Assembly (NCBI RefSeq): GCF_016917755.1
Contig: NZ_CP070326.1
Location: 248,001 to 312,000, forward strand
Reading direction: 5' to 3'
DNA length: 64,000 bases
From: Streptomyces noursei
GTDB lineage: Bacteria; Actinomycetota; Actinomycetes; Streptomycetales; Streptomycetaceae
Below the pieces are notes generated by a model. That model made no database searches, was not told the origin of the DNA, and saw only the letters and a list, made by a program, of their open reading frames with translations. Shown here in pieces: positions 15,400 to 24,270 of this stretch (the first letter of the stretch is position 1; the number at the start of each line of letters is the position of its first letter). The position numbers and the translations under genes are program-made.

Positions 15400-18039
15400 T
15401 CACCTCCTCTCCTTTCCTCTAGTCGTTCCTGCGGGATCGCAGGTCGGGGTCTGCCGGCGCGCGGCGGTGTCCGCCGGCAGAAAGGGCAGGAAGTCGTGGC
15501 GGCCGTCGAAGACCGCGGTGAGCGCGAGCAGCACGCCTGCCGCCCCGGTCGCCAGGTCCGTGGAGAGCCGGTAGAGCTGTTCGCCCGGGAAGAGCAGCCG
15601 GCCGTGGCGGATCTCGGCGTACCAGGACAGCCGGTGCAGGTGCGTGCGCACGGCGGGGTCGTCCAGGGCGGGACGGGAGCCGGTGGCCGCCAGAGACGCC
15701 AGCACCCCGGCGTGGCCGGTGAACAGCCCTGGGAAGATCCCGGACTCGGCCCGGCAGGTATGGCGGATCCGCTCGTACGCGTGGGCGAGTCGGGCATCGT
15801 CACGCTGCCGGAGCAGTTCGCCCAGCACCGGGGCCATGCCCGCGGTACCGATGCCCAGATGGGGCATCAACCGGTGCTGCTCGCGGACCTGCAAGGTGCC
15901 GCCCGGGCCGGTCTCGCAGTCTGCCAGGTCCCGGTGCAGCGCGGCCCACGCCAGGTCGAGGAACTCGGGGTCCGACGTGGCGCGGAAGCAGTGCAGGAAG
16001 AACAGGGCGACGCCGGTCGACCCGTACATCAGCCCGGCGGCGGTGGGCCGGTCCGGCCGCAGTGTGCCGGTGCGCACTGTGTCGGCCAGCCGCTCCGCGA
16101 TCGTCAGTGCCCGGCGTCGGCAGTCGGCGTCCGCGGTGCCGAAGTACAGCAGGTTCAGCCCCATTCCGGCGAGCCCGGAGTGGAGGCCGGCGAGGGGCGG
16201 TTCGGCATCCATCAGATCCACCGCCCGGTCCAGGACGGCCAGTGCGGGGACGCGGTGCCCCAACCGGTCGAGGACGTAGGCGATTCCGTGCAGCCCGTCG
16301 TAGAAGCCGGGCTGGGGCGCCTCCCAGCGCTTCACCGCGCGGATCAGCCAGTCGACATGCTCGGGGTCGGCCGGCAGACCGGCCTCGGCCAGGGCGAGCA
16401 GCACACCGGCCGCGCCGTGCGCGATGTTGAATCCACCGGTGCGGAACTGCTCGACGTCCCCCGGGAACAGCCGGTCGGATCGCTGCGGAGTGGCCGCCGC
16501 CAGGATGCCCTCGGCGATGGACCGCCGCAGCTGCGGCCAGTCCTCCGGCTTCGGGTCGCCGAGTGCCTGAAGAACGGGGTGGTTGCGGTGGTCGACCGTC
16601 GTTCCGGAGGTCTCGTACTGATGCTGAGGCCGAAGGTCGCGGCGCAGGGCGGCGACGAAGGGTTCGGGGACTCCGAAGCGGTCGGCCAGCACTCGGAGGA
16701 AGAGCTCGGACTTGCCGGGGTTCCCGGTCTGCAGCACGGGCGCGACGGACACGAACACCCACAACGCCGTGGCGGCGAGCCCGTAGTGGTCGATGGCCGG
16801 GCCGGTGCAGCCCTCCGGGGGAACGAACCCCGGCGCGCCCAATGTCGGACGGTCCGCGGCACCGATGGGCAGCGCCAGCTCGAAGTCGACCAGCACGACG
16901 CTGCCGTCCGGACGCAACAGGATGTTGGAGGGGTGGACGTCGCCCACCACGACGCCCCGGGAGTGGATCGCGCTCAGCGCGGCGCGTACCTTCCCGACGA
17001 CCTCCACCGCCCAGGCGGCGAACTCCGCGATCTCCCGGGCCGACGGCTCGGGCGTGACGTGCGGATGCCGGCCGGCCGCCGCCTGGGTCAGGGTCTCCCC
17101 CTCGATGTGCTCCTGGACCAGGAAGTGGTGTTCCCAACAGGTGAAGTCCCCGAGCACCCGGGGCACCACGGCCAGTCCGGCGAGCCGGTCGAGGATGGCG
17201 TGCTCGTGCCGGAGCCGCGCCACCGCGTCCACCCCGTCGGTGTCCAACCCGGCCAGCGGGCGGGCTTCCTTGAGTACCACGCTCCGCCCGGTGTCCGGAT
17301 CGGTCGCAAGATAGACGCCGCCCGCGTTGGAGAAGTGCAACGCCTTCTGCACCTGGTACGGGAACGTGCCGGCGCCGTTGTGGCGCGCGGCCAGCGCCTC
17401 GGCCAGAAAGGGGGGCGGCTCGACCCACGGCGGCACGCGGAAGGCCGGCCCGCGGGTGTCCGGCACCAGTTGCCCGGTCCGTGGATCGGTCAGCGCCGGG
17501 ACCGGCTCGCCGTTCCGGCCGCGACAGGTGTGGTGCTGGAAGGCGCCGTACCGCACGAACAGGGGGCCGTTGCGCCACCGGAGGTCGCTGAGGACGTACG
17601 GACCGGGCCGGCCGTCGAGCGCCTCGCCCAGCTCGGTGAGCACCCCCGACAACTCTTCGGCGGAGTCCGGGTAGATCGTGCAGAACTTGCCGCTGGATCC
17701 GCGGTCGGCGTACTTGGCGTTGGTCAGTTGCAGAACCTGCCGGCTGCGCAGGAACTTGAAGGCGATCCGGCGCTCGACGCAGTGGTCCCACACCACGTCC
17801 AACACCTCCTCGGCATTGTCCAGGCCCGCCGAGACATGGACCTTCCAGCCTTGCTCGGGAAGGCGGTGGTCGGGCGGGAGTTGGAGCACCCAGAGCCCCT
17901 GCTCGCTCCGCTGCCAACCGACGGGCGGCTCGGCACCGGCCCTCGTGAATCGGCTTGTCGAGTCGTCCCAGCGCTGCGCGGTGTCGTAGAAGTCCGGATC
18001 GGCCAGACAGTGGGCGAGGTAGAACGCCGCCAGCTCCAT
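15400..18039 (-). CDS. Class III lanthipeptide synthetase LanKC
   Basis: An 879-residue three-domain enzyme. The N-terminal lyase (about 1-215) begins with LADPDFYD and has GPYVLSDLRWRNGPLFVRYG. The kinase (about 225-500) has Lys257 in SVVLKEARP, the catalytic loop VVVGDVHPSNILL with Asp367, and VDFELA in place of DFG. The LanC-like cyclase (about 530-860) keeps GFYDGLHGIAYVL and LAGLHSGLAGMGLN but lacks the Cys-Cys-His zinc ligands, which marks class III rather than class IV. It phosphorylates Ser/Thr of the precursor, eliminates phosphate and cyclises onto Cys. The ATG at 18039 is preferred over a GTG at 18072 because a G-rich ribosome site precedes it and it begins near the conserved N-terminus. 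Confidence 0.92.
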   Translation of the reverse strand: MELAAFYLAHCLADPDFYDTAQRWDDSTSRFTRAGAEPPVGWQRSEQGLWVLQLPPDHRLPEQGWKVHVSAGLDNAEEVLDVVWDHCVERRIAFKFLRSRQVLQLTNAKYADRGSSGKFCTIYPDSAEELSGVLTELGEALDGRPGPYVLSDLRWRNGPLFVRYGAFQHHTCRGRNGEPVPALTDPRTGQLVPDTRGPAFRVPPWVEPPPFLAEALAARHNGAGTFPYQVQKALHFSNAGGVYLATDPDTGRSVVLKEARPLAGLDTDGVDAVARLRHEHAILDRLAGLAVVPRVLGDFTCWEHHFLVQEHIEGETLTQAAAGRHPHVTPEPSAREIAEFAAWAVEVVGKVRAALSAIHSRGVVVGDVHPSNILLRPDGSVVLVDFELALPIGAADRPTLGAPGFVPPEGCTGPAIDHYGLAATALWVFVSVAPVLQTGNPGKSELFLRVLADRFGVPEPFVAALRRDLRPQHQYETSGTTVDHRNHPVLQALGDPKPEDWPQLRRSIAEGILAAATPQRSDRLFPGDVEQFRTGGFNIAHGAAGVLLALAEAGLPADPEHVDWLIRAVKRWEAPQPGFYDGLHGIAYVLDRLGHRVPALAVLDRAVDLMDAEPPLAGLHSGLAGMGLNLLYFGTADADCRRRALTIAERLADTVRTGTLRPDRPTAAGLMYGSTGVALFFLHCFRATSDPEFLDLAWAALHRDLADCETGPGGTLQVREQHRLMPHLGIGTAGMAPVLGELLRQRDDARLAHAYERIRHTCRAESGIFPGLFTGHAGVLASLAATGSRPALDDPAVRTHLHRLSWYAEIRHGRLLFPGEQLYRLSTDLATGAAGVLLALTAVFDGRHDFLPFLPADTAARRQTPTCDPAGTTRGKERR

Positions 18040-18081
18040 CGGAATCAGCCCCCCAAAGGTCGCGGAAGTCACGGCCGGGAG

Positions 18082-18093
18082 TAATCATGATTA
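18082..18093. promoter_or_regulatory. Perfect 12-bp palindrome upstream of lanKC
   Basis: TAATCATGATTA is fully palindromic and AT-rich in a GC-rich background, 43 bases before the lanKC ATG. Its flank gives GATAAT on the minus strand, a fair -10. It may be a promoter or a binding site for the adjacent LuxR protein. This is inferred. Confidence 0.4.
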
Positions 18094-18306
18094 TCGGTAC
18101 GTCCGACTAAGGGTGAGTCCACACAACTGAGGACTTGCCAGTGCCCACACGACGGACCGGAGTGGCCGAATCCGGTCGGTCCGGCCACTGTCGAGTGTCC
18201 GTTGCCCCTACAACGCGACTGCCGTCCGGGGCGCATGAGAACGGTGGGACGAAAGCCCCGAGATGATGTCGCGCCCGACGTCCTGGAATCGGGGACTTGA
18301 CCGCCG

Positions 18307-18996
18307 TCAGTTCGGCTGGCAGCCGAGCATCAGTTGCAGCCGCGCCTCTCTGGCGACGCGGGCCAGGCGCATGGGTCCGGAGATGGCGCACTTCGTTCGG
18401 ATCCGGCGGACGTATGTCTCCACCGTGCCGACGGCCACGCCCATCCGACGTGCCGCCTGCGCGTGGGTGAGCCCGATGGCCAGATAGCCGAGCAACTCCG
18501 CCTCCCGCGGCGCCAGTTTGGGGGTGACCGGGCTGCTGTTGCCGCGGATCAGGTCCGCTACCGGCCGGTGCAGATAGGTGCGGCCTCGGGCCACGCGCAG
18601 CACAGCCTCCCGGAATGCCTTCGCGTCGGCGTCCGTGGTCAGATAGCCGTCGGCTCCGGCATCGAGCAGGGCCAGGGCAGCCGCCGTGGTGACCGATGTG
18701 CACAGCAGCACCAAACGGCAGACAACGGCCAGGTCATGGGCCAGTCGCAGCAGGCCCAGGTCCCGCCGCGAGTGGAGGCCGAGGACGAGCACGTCGTAAC
18801 CGGACAGCTCGTCGACCGCCGGCATCTCCGAGAAACACCGTATCGACCGGATCTCGGGAGTGGATGCGAACATCGGCGGGATTCCGCGGCGGATGACCGG
18901 GGCCTCGTCCACCACCGCGACGGAGATTCCCGCGTACCGGCAGGCTTGCCGATCCCTCGGACGAGGTAAGCCAAAAGACTCGTGCTCCACTACCAT
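18307..18996 (-). CDS. Atypical NarL/FixJ-type response regulator of the lanthipeptide locus
   Basis: A 229-residue two-domain regulator. The receiver-like domain (about 23-140) retains the acidic pocket (AVVDEAP) but position 73, in DVLVLGLH, is Gly where the phosphoacceptor Asp should be. The usual Lys after GYL is Thr. The C-terminal LuxR helix-turn-helix is clear (LAPREAELLGYLAIGLTHAQ then AARRMGVAVGTVETYVRRI). It is therefore probably not switched by phosphorylation. AAGGGAGC precedes the ATG. It lies upstream of lanKC on the same strand across 267 bases, and control of that operon is likely by analogy with RamR-type regulators. Confidence 0.82.
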   Translation of the reverse strand: MVVEHESFGLPRPRDRQACRYAGISVAVVDEAPVIRRGIPPMFASTPEIRSIRCFSEMPAVDELSGYDVLVLGLHSRRDLGLLRLAHDLAVVCRLVLLCTSVTTAAALALLDAGADGYLTTDADAKAFREAVLRVARGRTYLHRPVADLIRGNSSPVTPKLAPREAELLGYLAIGLTHAQAARRMGVAVGTVETYVRRIRTKCAISGPMRLARVAREARLQLMLGCQPN

Positions 18997-19492
18997 CTCA
19001 TGCTCCCTTGCGATGAATTCACGACCGCCCCGGGGCATGCGGGGCAGATCGGAGTCCCATCGGCCGGCCGCTCCTCGGTGGCAATTCCTTACTTCGTCAG
19101 GGGTCGGTGAAAGCGAATGACTTTCAAGGAATTCCCGGCCCACTGCGCCAACAGGCAGAGACGCCCTGCGGTCGACACTTCACCAAAGACTCGGGCCACG
19201 TGGCCCGGCGTTCCCGGGGATCTCACCCGCATGGGTGATCAAGGTCTCGTGGCAGCCGGGGTGGGGCGGGCTTTCGTGCGCCCCGCCCCCGTTTCCCGGA
19301 GCTGTCGCGTGGCGCAGCACCCCGCCCGATCACCTACGTGGTCACCGATGCCGGCCCGAATCCGTCGAGGAGGTCGCCGGTGACCACGCGCTTCCGCGAC
19401 CGCGGTCGGACATGAGCAGAACAGCGGGCCCGCACCGGGGCCAGCCGATCAGCTGACCCCCGTACGGGCCCGTCACCGCCCCAGAGGGACGC
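18997..19492. other. Intergenic region between luxR-type gene and cold-shock gene
   Basis: About 500 bases hold no convincing gene. It contains the luxR promoter side, an 8-base inverted repeat (GGTCACCG at 19340-19347 and CGGTGACC at 19378-19385) and the cold-shock gene terminator at 19425-19472. Frames here have no recognisable domain. Confidence 0.5.
19425..19472 (-). terminator. Terminator of the cold-shock gene
   Basis: Sixteen-base arms, CGGGCCCGCACCGGGG and CCCCCGTACGGGCCCG, pair at 14 of 16 positions around a 16-base loop, 20 bases beyond the stop codon of the cold-shock gene. Confidence 0.7.
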
Positions 19493-19702
19493 CTACTCCG
19501 AGCGGACCCTGTCGGCCTGCATCCCCTTGTGCCCCTGAACGGCCTCGAAAGAGACCTTCTGCCCGTCCTTCAGGGACTTGAAGCCGTTTCCCTCGATCGC
19601 CCGGAAATGAACGTACAGATCGGGCCCGGATTCCGGCGTGATGAAGCCATATCCCTTGTCATCGTTGAACCACTTCACGGTTCCGTTCTGGCGTTCGGCC
19701 AC
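19493..19702 (-). CDS. Cold-shock domain protein (CspA family)
   Basis: A 69-residue single cold-shock domain. It has the RNP1 motif KGYGFITPE and the RNP2-like LYVHFRAI, preceded by [10 protein letters not shown], and binds single-stranded RNA or DNA as an RNA chaperone. The usual VHFSAI is VHFRAI here. The GTG at 19702 gives the normal family start ([13 protein letters not shown]) with GGGGAAA upstream. A TTG at 19714 would add four residues. It is monocistronic with its own terminator and probably unrelated in function to its neighbours. Confidence 0.92.
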   Translation of the reverse strand: MAERQNGTVKWFNDDKGYGFITPESGPDLYVHFRAIEGNGFKSLKDGQKVSFEAVQGHKGMQADRVRSE

Positions 19703-19893
19703 GGGTTTCCCCAATCACGAGTAAGCAGTCATCGGCATCGGCAAAGCCAAAAGGCAGCATGGCACGCGACTGCCCCCGAGACGGCAGAACAGCCCATAAA
19801 CCACCCGAGAAGGGATGGCAGCTGCAGCCCTCGCCGGATTCGTCGGGGGCCCGCTGCCCGATGAGCCCGGCGGGGTCGTGCCGCGCCTGGTGA

Positions 19894-20649
19894 TCAGGCG
19901 CGCAGGAAGGCTTCCAGGGCGGTTGCGAAGGCCACGGGGAGTTCGTACATCGGGTAGTGGCCGGAATTGGGCAGCGTCTCCAGTTCGGCCTGCGGGTAGT
20001 GGGTCAGCCAGGTGCGGCGCATCGCCTCGGCGTTGAGGGCGAGGTCGTGTTCGCCGATGAAGACCTTCACCGGGAGGGTGTTGCCGGCGACTTTGGCTGC
20101 GAAGTCCTGGGTGGTCCAGTCGGTCAGGTAGGCGGCGACGGCCTCCGGCCGGGAGACGTCGACCGAGCGTGTCGTCATGGCGTCCAGCCAGCGGTCACAG
20201 GCCCGGTGGCCGGTGACCAGGTCGAGGATGGCCCGCCGGTTGGGCGGGTTCTGCGCCGCACCGTGGAAGAGGTCGTACGCGTCGCCCTCCAGTACGTAGG
20301 CACTCGCCGGGACCGGGGCGACCCCGACCAGTTTGCGGACCCGGCGCGGGGCCTCGACCAGGATGCGTTGTGCTGCCTTGCCGCCCATCGAGTGCCCGAT
20401 CACGGAGAACGTGTCCCAGCCCAGTTGGTCGGCCAGGTTGAGCGCGTCCGTGGCGATCTCGGCGAGGGTGAACCGACCGTCCACGTCCCGCCGGTCTCCG
20501 TAGCCGCGGTAGTCGAGGAAGGCGTAGGCGAACTCCTTCGGGTCCAGGTAATCGAGGAACGGGCCCCAGGCCGCACTGGTGCCGAACCAGTCGTGCAGCA
20601 CCAGGACCTTGTGCGCGCCGGAACCGATGGCGCGGTGACTGATCGTCAT
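19894..20649 (-). CDS. Alpha/beta hydrolase
   Basis: A 251-residue alpha/beta hydrolase. The nucleophile elbow is VIGHSMGGKAAQ (about Ser98). The oxyanion segment is VLVLHDWFGTSAAW, the acid is probably Asp in FIGEHDLALN, and His is in LPNSGHYPMYE near the C-terminus. It resembles small esterases or haloperoxidase-like hydrolases whose substrates are not predictable. No lid insertion or signal peptide is seen. It is divergent from the flavin monooxygenase across 303 bases, so the pair may act on the same compound, though nothing proves it. Confidence 0.85.
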   Translation of the reverse strand: MTISHRAIGSGAHKVLVLHDWFGTSAAWGPFLDYLDPKEFAYAFLDYRGYGDRRDVDGRFTLAEIATDALNLADQLGWDTFSVIGHSMGGKAAQRILVEAPRRVRKLVGVAPVPASAYVLEGDAYDLFHGAAQNPPNRRAILDLVTGHRACDRWLDAMTTRSVDVSRPEAVAAYLTDWTTQDFAAKVAGNTLPVKVFIGEHDLALNAEAMRRTWLTHYPQAELETLPNSGHYPMYELPVAFATALEAFLRA

Positions 20650-20952
20650 GTCGAGAGCTCCCGTCGCGTGGAGTGGCGGCCGATATCTTCCCCCTCAGCG
20701 CACCGCTACGCGGCCGCTCCCCCGGATGCCCGACCTGCTGCCGGAGTCGGCGCGGGCCGGTCTGCGGCCCGTGCGACAGAACCCAGGCTGCCGGGCGCGA
20801 CGGCGCTCACGGCGCCGAGACTGCGCCCCTTTGCTTCCGCGCTGACGGAACGTGCCCAGACGCTCACGCCTTTCGGCATATCCGTCGGCCCATCGGGGCA
20901 GGGAAGGCCCCTGGGAACAGTGGGGTTCGCCCCGTGGCGGGAAGGGAGCAGC
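20650..20952. other. Divergent intergenic region, hydrolase and monooxygenase promoters
   Basis: This 303-base gap must contain promoters for both flanking genes. No strong consensus hexamers, palindromic operator or small gene were seen. The right end carries GAAGGGAGCAGC, the ribosome site of the monooxygenase. Confidence 0.4.
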
Positions 20953-22305
20953 ATGCGCATGGGTAGGGGCGTTCGACATGCGGTGGTGATTGGGGCGGGC
21001 ATGGCGGGTCTTGCCGCGGCCCGTGTCCTGGCCGACAGTTGCGAGGCCGTCACCGTCATCGAACGCGACACGTTTCCCCGCGGGTCCGCACCCAGGGCCG
21101 GGGCGCCGCAGGGACACCACGTCCATGGCCTGCTGGCCCTTGGGGCCGAGGTGTTCGAGGGGTACTTCCCCGGACTCCGAGCCGAGCTGGAGCAGGCCGG
21201 TGCGCCGGTGTGGGACTGGGGCGAAGGTCTGTGCGCCGTGCTGCCGAACGGAACCCCGCCACCCACACCGATGGGCATGCCGATCCAGACGTTCTCCCGC
21301 CCCTTCCTGGAGCACGCCCTGCGTCGCCGGGTGAGGGCGTTGGAGCCCGTCACGTTACGAGACGGGCTGACCGTCACCGGGCTGCGCACCGCCGGCCCCG
21401 GCAAGGTCGTCGGCGTGCGCGTCAAGGACGGCGACGTCGAGGAGGAGATCGCCGCCGACCTCGTGGTGGACGCCTCGGGTCGTTCCTCCCATCTGCCGCG
21501 TTGGCTGGCCGCCCTCGGTCTGCCCAGCCCCCGTGCGACGACCGTCGACGCCCAGGTCGGCTACGCCTCACGCACCTACTCCTTCCCGGAAGGACAGGCC
21601 CTGCCCTCATGGATGGGTGTGCTGCAACCCCTGCGCGCCCCCGACTTCCACAAGGGCTGCTACGCGATCCAGATCGAGAACAAGGCACTCCACGTCACTC
21701 TGCACGGCGCCAACGGGACTCAACTTCCGCGCGACGACGAGGACTTCCTCGCCTACGCCAAGACGTTGCGCGGCCCCATCGCCGACGTCATCGCCCCGCT
21801 CACCCCCACTTCCGCCGTGCGCCGCTACGCCCGTACGGTCAACCGCAGGGTCGCCTACCACCGCCTTGCCCGCTGGCCTGACGGGCTGATCGCCCTGGGG
21901 GACTCGGTGTGCGCCTTCAACCCCGCCTACGGGCAAGGCATGACCGTCGCCGCCCTCGAAGCTCGCCTCCTGGAGCAGATGCTCCGCGGGCGGCGCACCC
22001 GAACTCCGCTCGACGGGCGGGTCTTCCAGCAGCGGCTGGCTCGCATCACCGCCTCCTCATGGCTGATGGCAACCATCCCCGACCGTGCCTGGGAAAGGTC
22101 ACGGACCGCCTGGCCCGTCAAGGCCGGCAACTGGTTCATGAACCGCCTGATCGACACCGTCCCTCACGATCCGCAGCTCTACACCGCCTTCTCCGGCCTC
22201 TTCCACATGACTGCGGGGCCCCTGACACTGGCCGACCCGCGCCTACTGTCCCGGGTGCTCATCGGCCCGCGCCCGGGCACAAGCCTGCGCGCAGCCACGG
22301 CCTGA
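20953..22305 (+). CDS. FAD-dependent monooxygenase / oxidoreductase
   Basis: A 450-residue flavoprotein with an N-terminal dinucleotide fold (VVIGAGMAGLAAARVLAD then VTVIERD), a conserved GAPQGHHVHGLLALG block, DLVVDASGRSSHLPRWL (residues about 170-190) and the second FAD motif GLIALGDSVCAFNPAYGQGM. This pattern fits the UbiH/halogenase-like flavin monooxygenases of actinomycetes. The halogenase WxWxIP motif was not found, so hydroxylation or epoxidation is more likely than halogenation. The ATG at 20953 has AAGGGAGC upstream. The substrate is unknown. Confidence 0.85.
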   Translation: MRMGRGVRHAVVIGAGMAGLAAARVLADSCEAVTVIERDTFPRGSAPRAGAPQGHHVHGLLALGAEVFEGYFPGLRAELEQAGAPVWDWGEGLCAVLPNGTPPPTPMGMPIQTFSRPFLEHALRRRVRALEPVTLRDGLTVTGLRTAGPGKVVGVRVKDGDVEEEIAADLVVDASGRSSHLPRWLAALGLPSPRATTVDAQVGYASRTYSFPEGQALPSWMGVLQPLRAPDFHKGCYAIQIENKALHVTLHGANGTQLPRDDEDFLAYAKTLRGPIADVIAPLTPTSAVRRYARTVNRRVAYHRLARWPDGLIALGDSVCAFNPAYGQGMTVAALEARLLEQMLRGRRTRTPLDGRVFQQRLARITASSWLMATIPDRAWERSRTAWPVKAGNWFMNRLIDTVPHDPQLYTAFSGLFHMTAGPLTLADPRLLSRVLIGPRPGTSLRAATA

Positions 22306-22630
22306 ATCCGTTGCCAAAGGTGGAGCGGTCGGCGTCCTGGATCCGGGCGGGCAGTTGTCCGCTCAGATCGGCGCAGCGATCGAAAGCGAGGTGGTGGTCG
22401 TGGTGGCGTGGCAGGCTGTCCGGCACCGGCGGGCTGTGGCAGCGCCGCCGGTGGCCGCGCTGCCGACCTCGCTGACCAATAGGCTGCGGTTCGCCGCGGA
22501 ACCGGCCGAATCCACAACACCGTTGCCAGGACGGTGATTTCGGCCCGACGCCGCGTTGTCGCGTCTGGCGCTGACGGCCGCCTTCCGCGGCCGTCAGCGC
22601 CGGACGGAGGTCCTACCCGTCGATCCCGGG
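22306..22630. other. Intergenic region with a terminator
   Basis: About 325 bases lie between the monooxygenase stop and the convergent secreted-protein stop. The only clear element is the 15-bp-stem terminator at 22567-22601. A short frame at 22355-22537 has no recognisable features and is not called. Confidence 0.5.
22567..22601. terminator. Perfect 15-bp-stem terminator
   Basis: GGCGCTGACGGCCGC and its exact complement flank a 5-base loop. It lies 30 bases beyond the stop of the minus-strand secreted protein gene and can also stop transcription from the left. Confidence 0.85.
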
Positions 22631-23152
22631 TCAGCCGATGCCGACCTTGGACAGGGCGGTGGTCCAGTCGGTGGCGATGGCGCTGCGTGCGGCGTCGAGT
22701 TGGACGGTGCCGTTGCACACCGCCGTCTTCAGCTGGTTCTCCACGGAGTCCTTGCTGGCCGCCGGCTCATCGCCGTAGCGGGGCTCGGGCCACAGGTTCT
22801 TCGGGTCGCGCGGTGCGCCGCCCAGTTCGAGGGGGACCAGGTGGTCTTCCTCGTAGTCGGCGGTGTTGGTGTCGGAGTAGCCGTACTCGCCGATCTGCTT
22901 GATCTTGAGGGGGGTGGTGTAGGAGACCGGCGGGCGAACCGTCTTGGTCCAACCGGGCACACAGATCGTCGACTGGATCGTGGACTGGGTGACGTCGGGG
23001 TTGTAGGCGCCGGGCTGGCAGGCGGCGTCGGGCAGCGGCAGGTACGCCTGGGAGCAGGTGGCCGCGTGGGCGCTGCCGGTGGTGAGGGTGAATCCGGCGA
23101 CGGTGAGCGCGACGGCCGTTATCGCAGAGGAGAGTCGTTTCTTCGATCGCAT
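22631..23152 (-). CDS. Secreted small HNH-like protein
   Basis: A 173-residue protein with a clear Sec signal peptide: positive start MRSKKR, a hydrophobic core, and cleavage after TTGSAHA. The mature part has four Cys and the block YEEDHLVPLELGGAPRDPKN followed by LWPEP. Its Asp-His and Asn resemble the HNH nuclease metal site. Related proteins are widespread in Streptomyces without known function. Upstream in-frame starts would bury the signal peptide and are rejected. It is monocistronic with a terminator. An extracellular nuclease is the leading guess. Confidence 0.75.
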   Translation of the reverse strand: MRSKKRLSSAITAVALTVAGFTLTTGSAHAATCSQAYLPLPDAACQPGAYNPDVTQSTIQSTICVPGWTKTVRPPVSYTTPLKIKQIGEYGYSDTNTADYEEDHLVPLELGGAPRDPKNLWPEPRYGDEPAASKDSVENQLKTAVCNGTVQLDAARSAIATDWTTALSKVGIG

Positions 23153-23430
23153 GGGTGCTCCATGTGGGGGATGGCCCGGCAGGGTCCCGGGCACGTGGCG
23201 CCATGGCAGCAGCCGCACGGTCTATGCGGGTAGATGCTAGTGATGAACAAAAGATGTCCATGCCGTTTTCTGACCGTCTGGTGGCCGACTGTTGGCCAAC
23301 TCATGCCCTACGTAAGATGTTTTCGCGTCGAATCAGATCGAACTCGACCGGCAGCAAAGCTGACGGGGCGTGATCCATGCCAGTCGTGTGCGCCATTCCC
23401 ACTCCCGCATTCCAGGCATATCATCGGCGG

Positions 23431-24270
23431 ATGACTCGACGTGGGCTGGTACTCGGCAGCGGCGGTGTGGCGGGAGTGGCGTGGCAAACGGGACTGCTGG
23501 CCGGGCTTCTCGAAGGTGGCGTCGAGGTCCTGGATGCGGATGTGGTCGTCGGCACCTCTGCCGGGTCGACGGTGGCCGCACAGATCACCAGCGGACTCCC
23601 GCTCGGAGATCTGCTCGCCCGCCAGGTCGATCCGGCCCTTCAGGCTCCCGAACTGTCGCCCGTCCTCGACGCCGACGACCGCTTGATGCTGTTGCTCGAT
23701 GCGCACGACGGCGCCACGGACGCCCTCGACGTGCGGCGTCGGATCGGAGCCATGGCACTGGCGGCGCCGACCATCACGGAAGCCGAACGGCGTGCCGTGA
23801 TCGAGGCCCGGCTGCCGTCCCGCCGTTGGCCCGAGTCCGGGCTGAGGATCGTGGCCGTGGACGGGGAGACCGGTGTGGAGCGGGTGTTTGACGCGGCTTC
23901 GGGCGTCGATCTCGTGGATGCCGTGGCGGCGAGTTCCGCGGTTCCCGGAGCCTGGCCGCCAGTCACGATCGACGGGCGTCGCTACATCGACGGCAGTACC
24001 CGCACGGCGGAGAACGCTGATGTCGCTGCGGGATGCGAGCGGATCCTCGTGCTCCAGGTCATGCAGATTCCCGGCAACTCCGACCTCGACGAGCAAGTGG
24101 CCGCATTGCGTGAGCGGGGGGCGAGGGTCACGGTGATCCGCCCGGACGACGCCGCGGCGTTGGCGATCGGCCCGGACGTGCTCGACCCGGCAGTGCGGGA
24201 GGCGTCGGCTCGCGCCGGTCACGAGCAGGGGCTGCGTGTGGCGGCGTCGGCAGGCGCGTTCTGGCGTTAG
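23431..24270 (+). CDS. Patatin-like phospholipase
   Basis: A 279-residue patatin-like serine hydrolase. It has the oxyanion loop LGSGGVAGVAWQTGLL, the nucleophile elbow VVVGTSAGSTVAAQ with Ser about residue 52, and the dyad Asp in RRYIDGSTRTAENAD (DGS replaces the common DGG/DGA). It probably hydrolyses acyl ester bonds of lipids inside the cell, as there is no signal peptide. No strong ribosome site precedes the ATG at 23431, so a start some codons away is possible. Confidence 0.85.
   Translation: MTRRGLVLGSGGVAGVAWQTGLLAGLLEGGVEVLDADVVVGTSAGSTVAAQITSGLPLGDLLARQVDPALQAPELSPVLDADDRLMLLLDAHDGATDALDVRRRIGAMALAAPTITEAERRAVIEARLPSRRWPESGLRIVAVDGETGVERVFDAASGVDLVDAVAASSAVPGAWPPVTIDGRRYIDGSTRTAENADVAAGCERILVLQVMQIPGNSDLDEQVAALRERGARVTVIRPDDAAALAIGPDVLDPAVREASARAGHEQGLRVAASAGAFWR

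Noticed and set aside
15265..18084. A 939-codon open frame on the plus strand
   Set aside because: It is the complement of lanKC and the precursor. The minus strand has lyase, kinase and cyclase motifs and a coupled precursor.
20953..22305. Flavin-dependent halogenase
   Set aside because: The FAD motifs fit, but no WxWxIP motif and no catalytic Lys region were seen, so only a monooxygenase-type call is supported.
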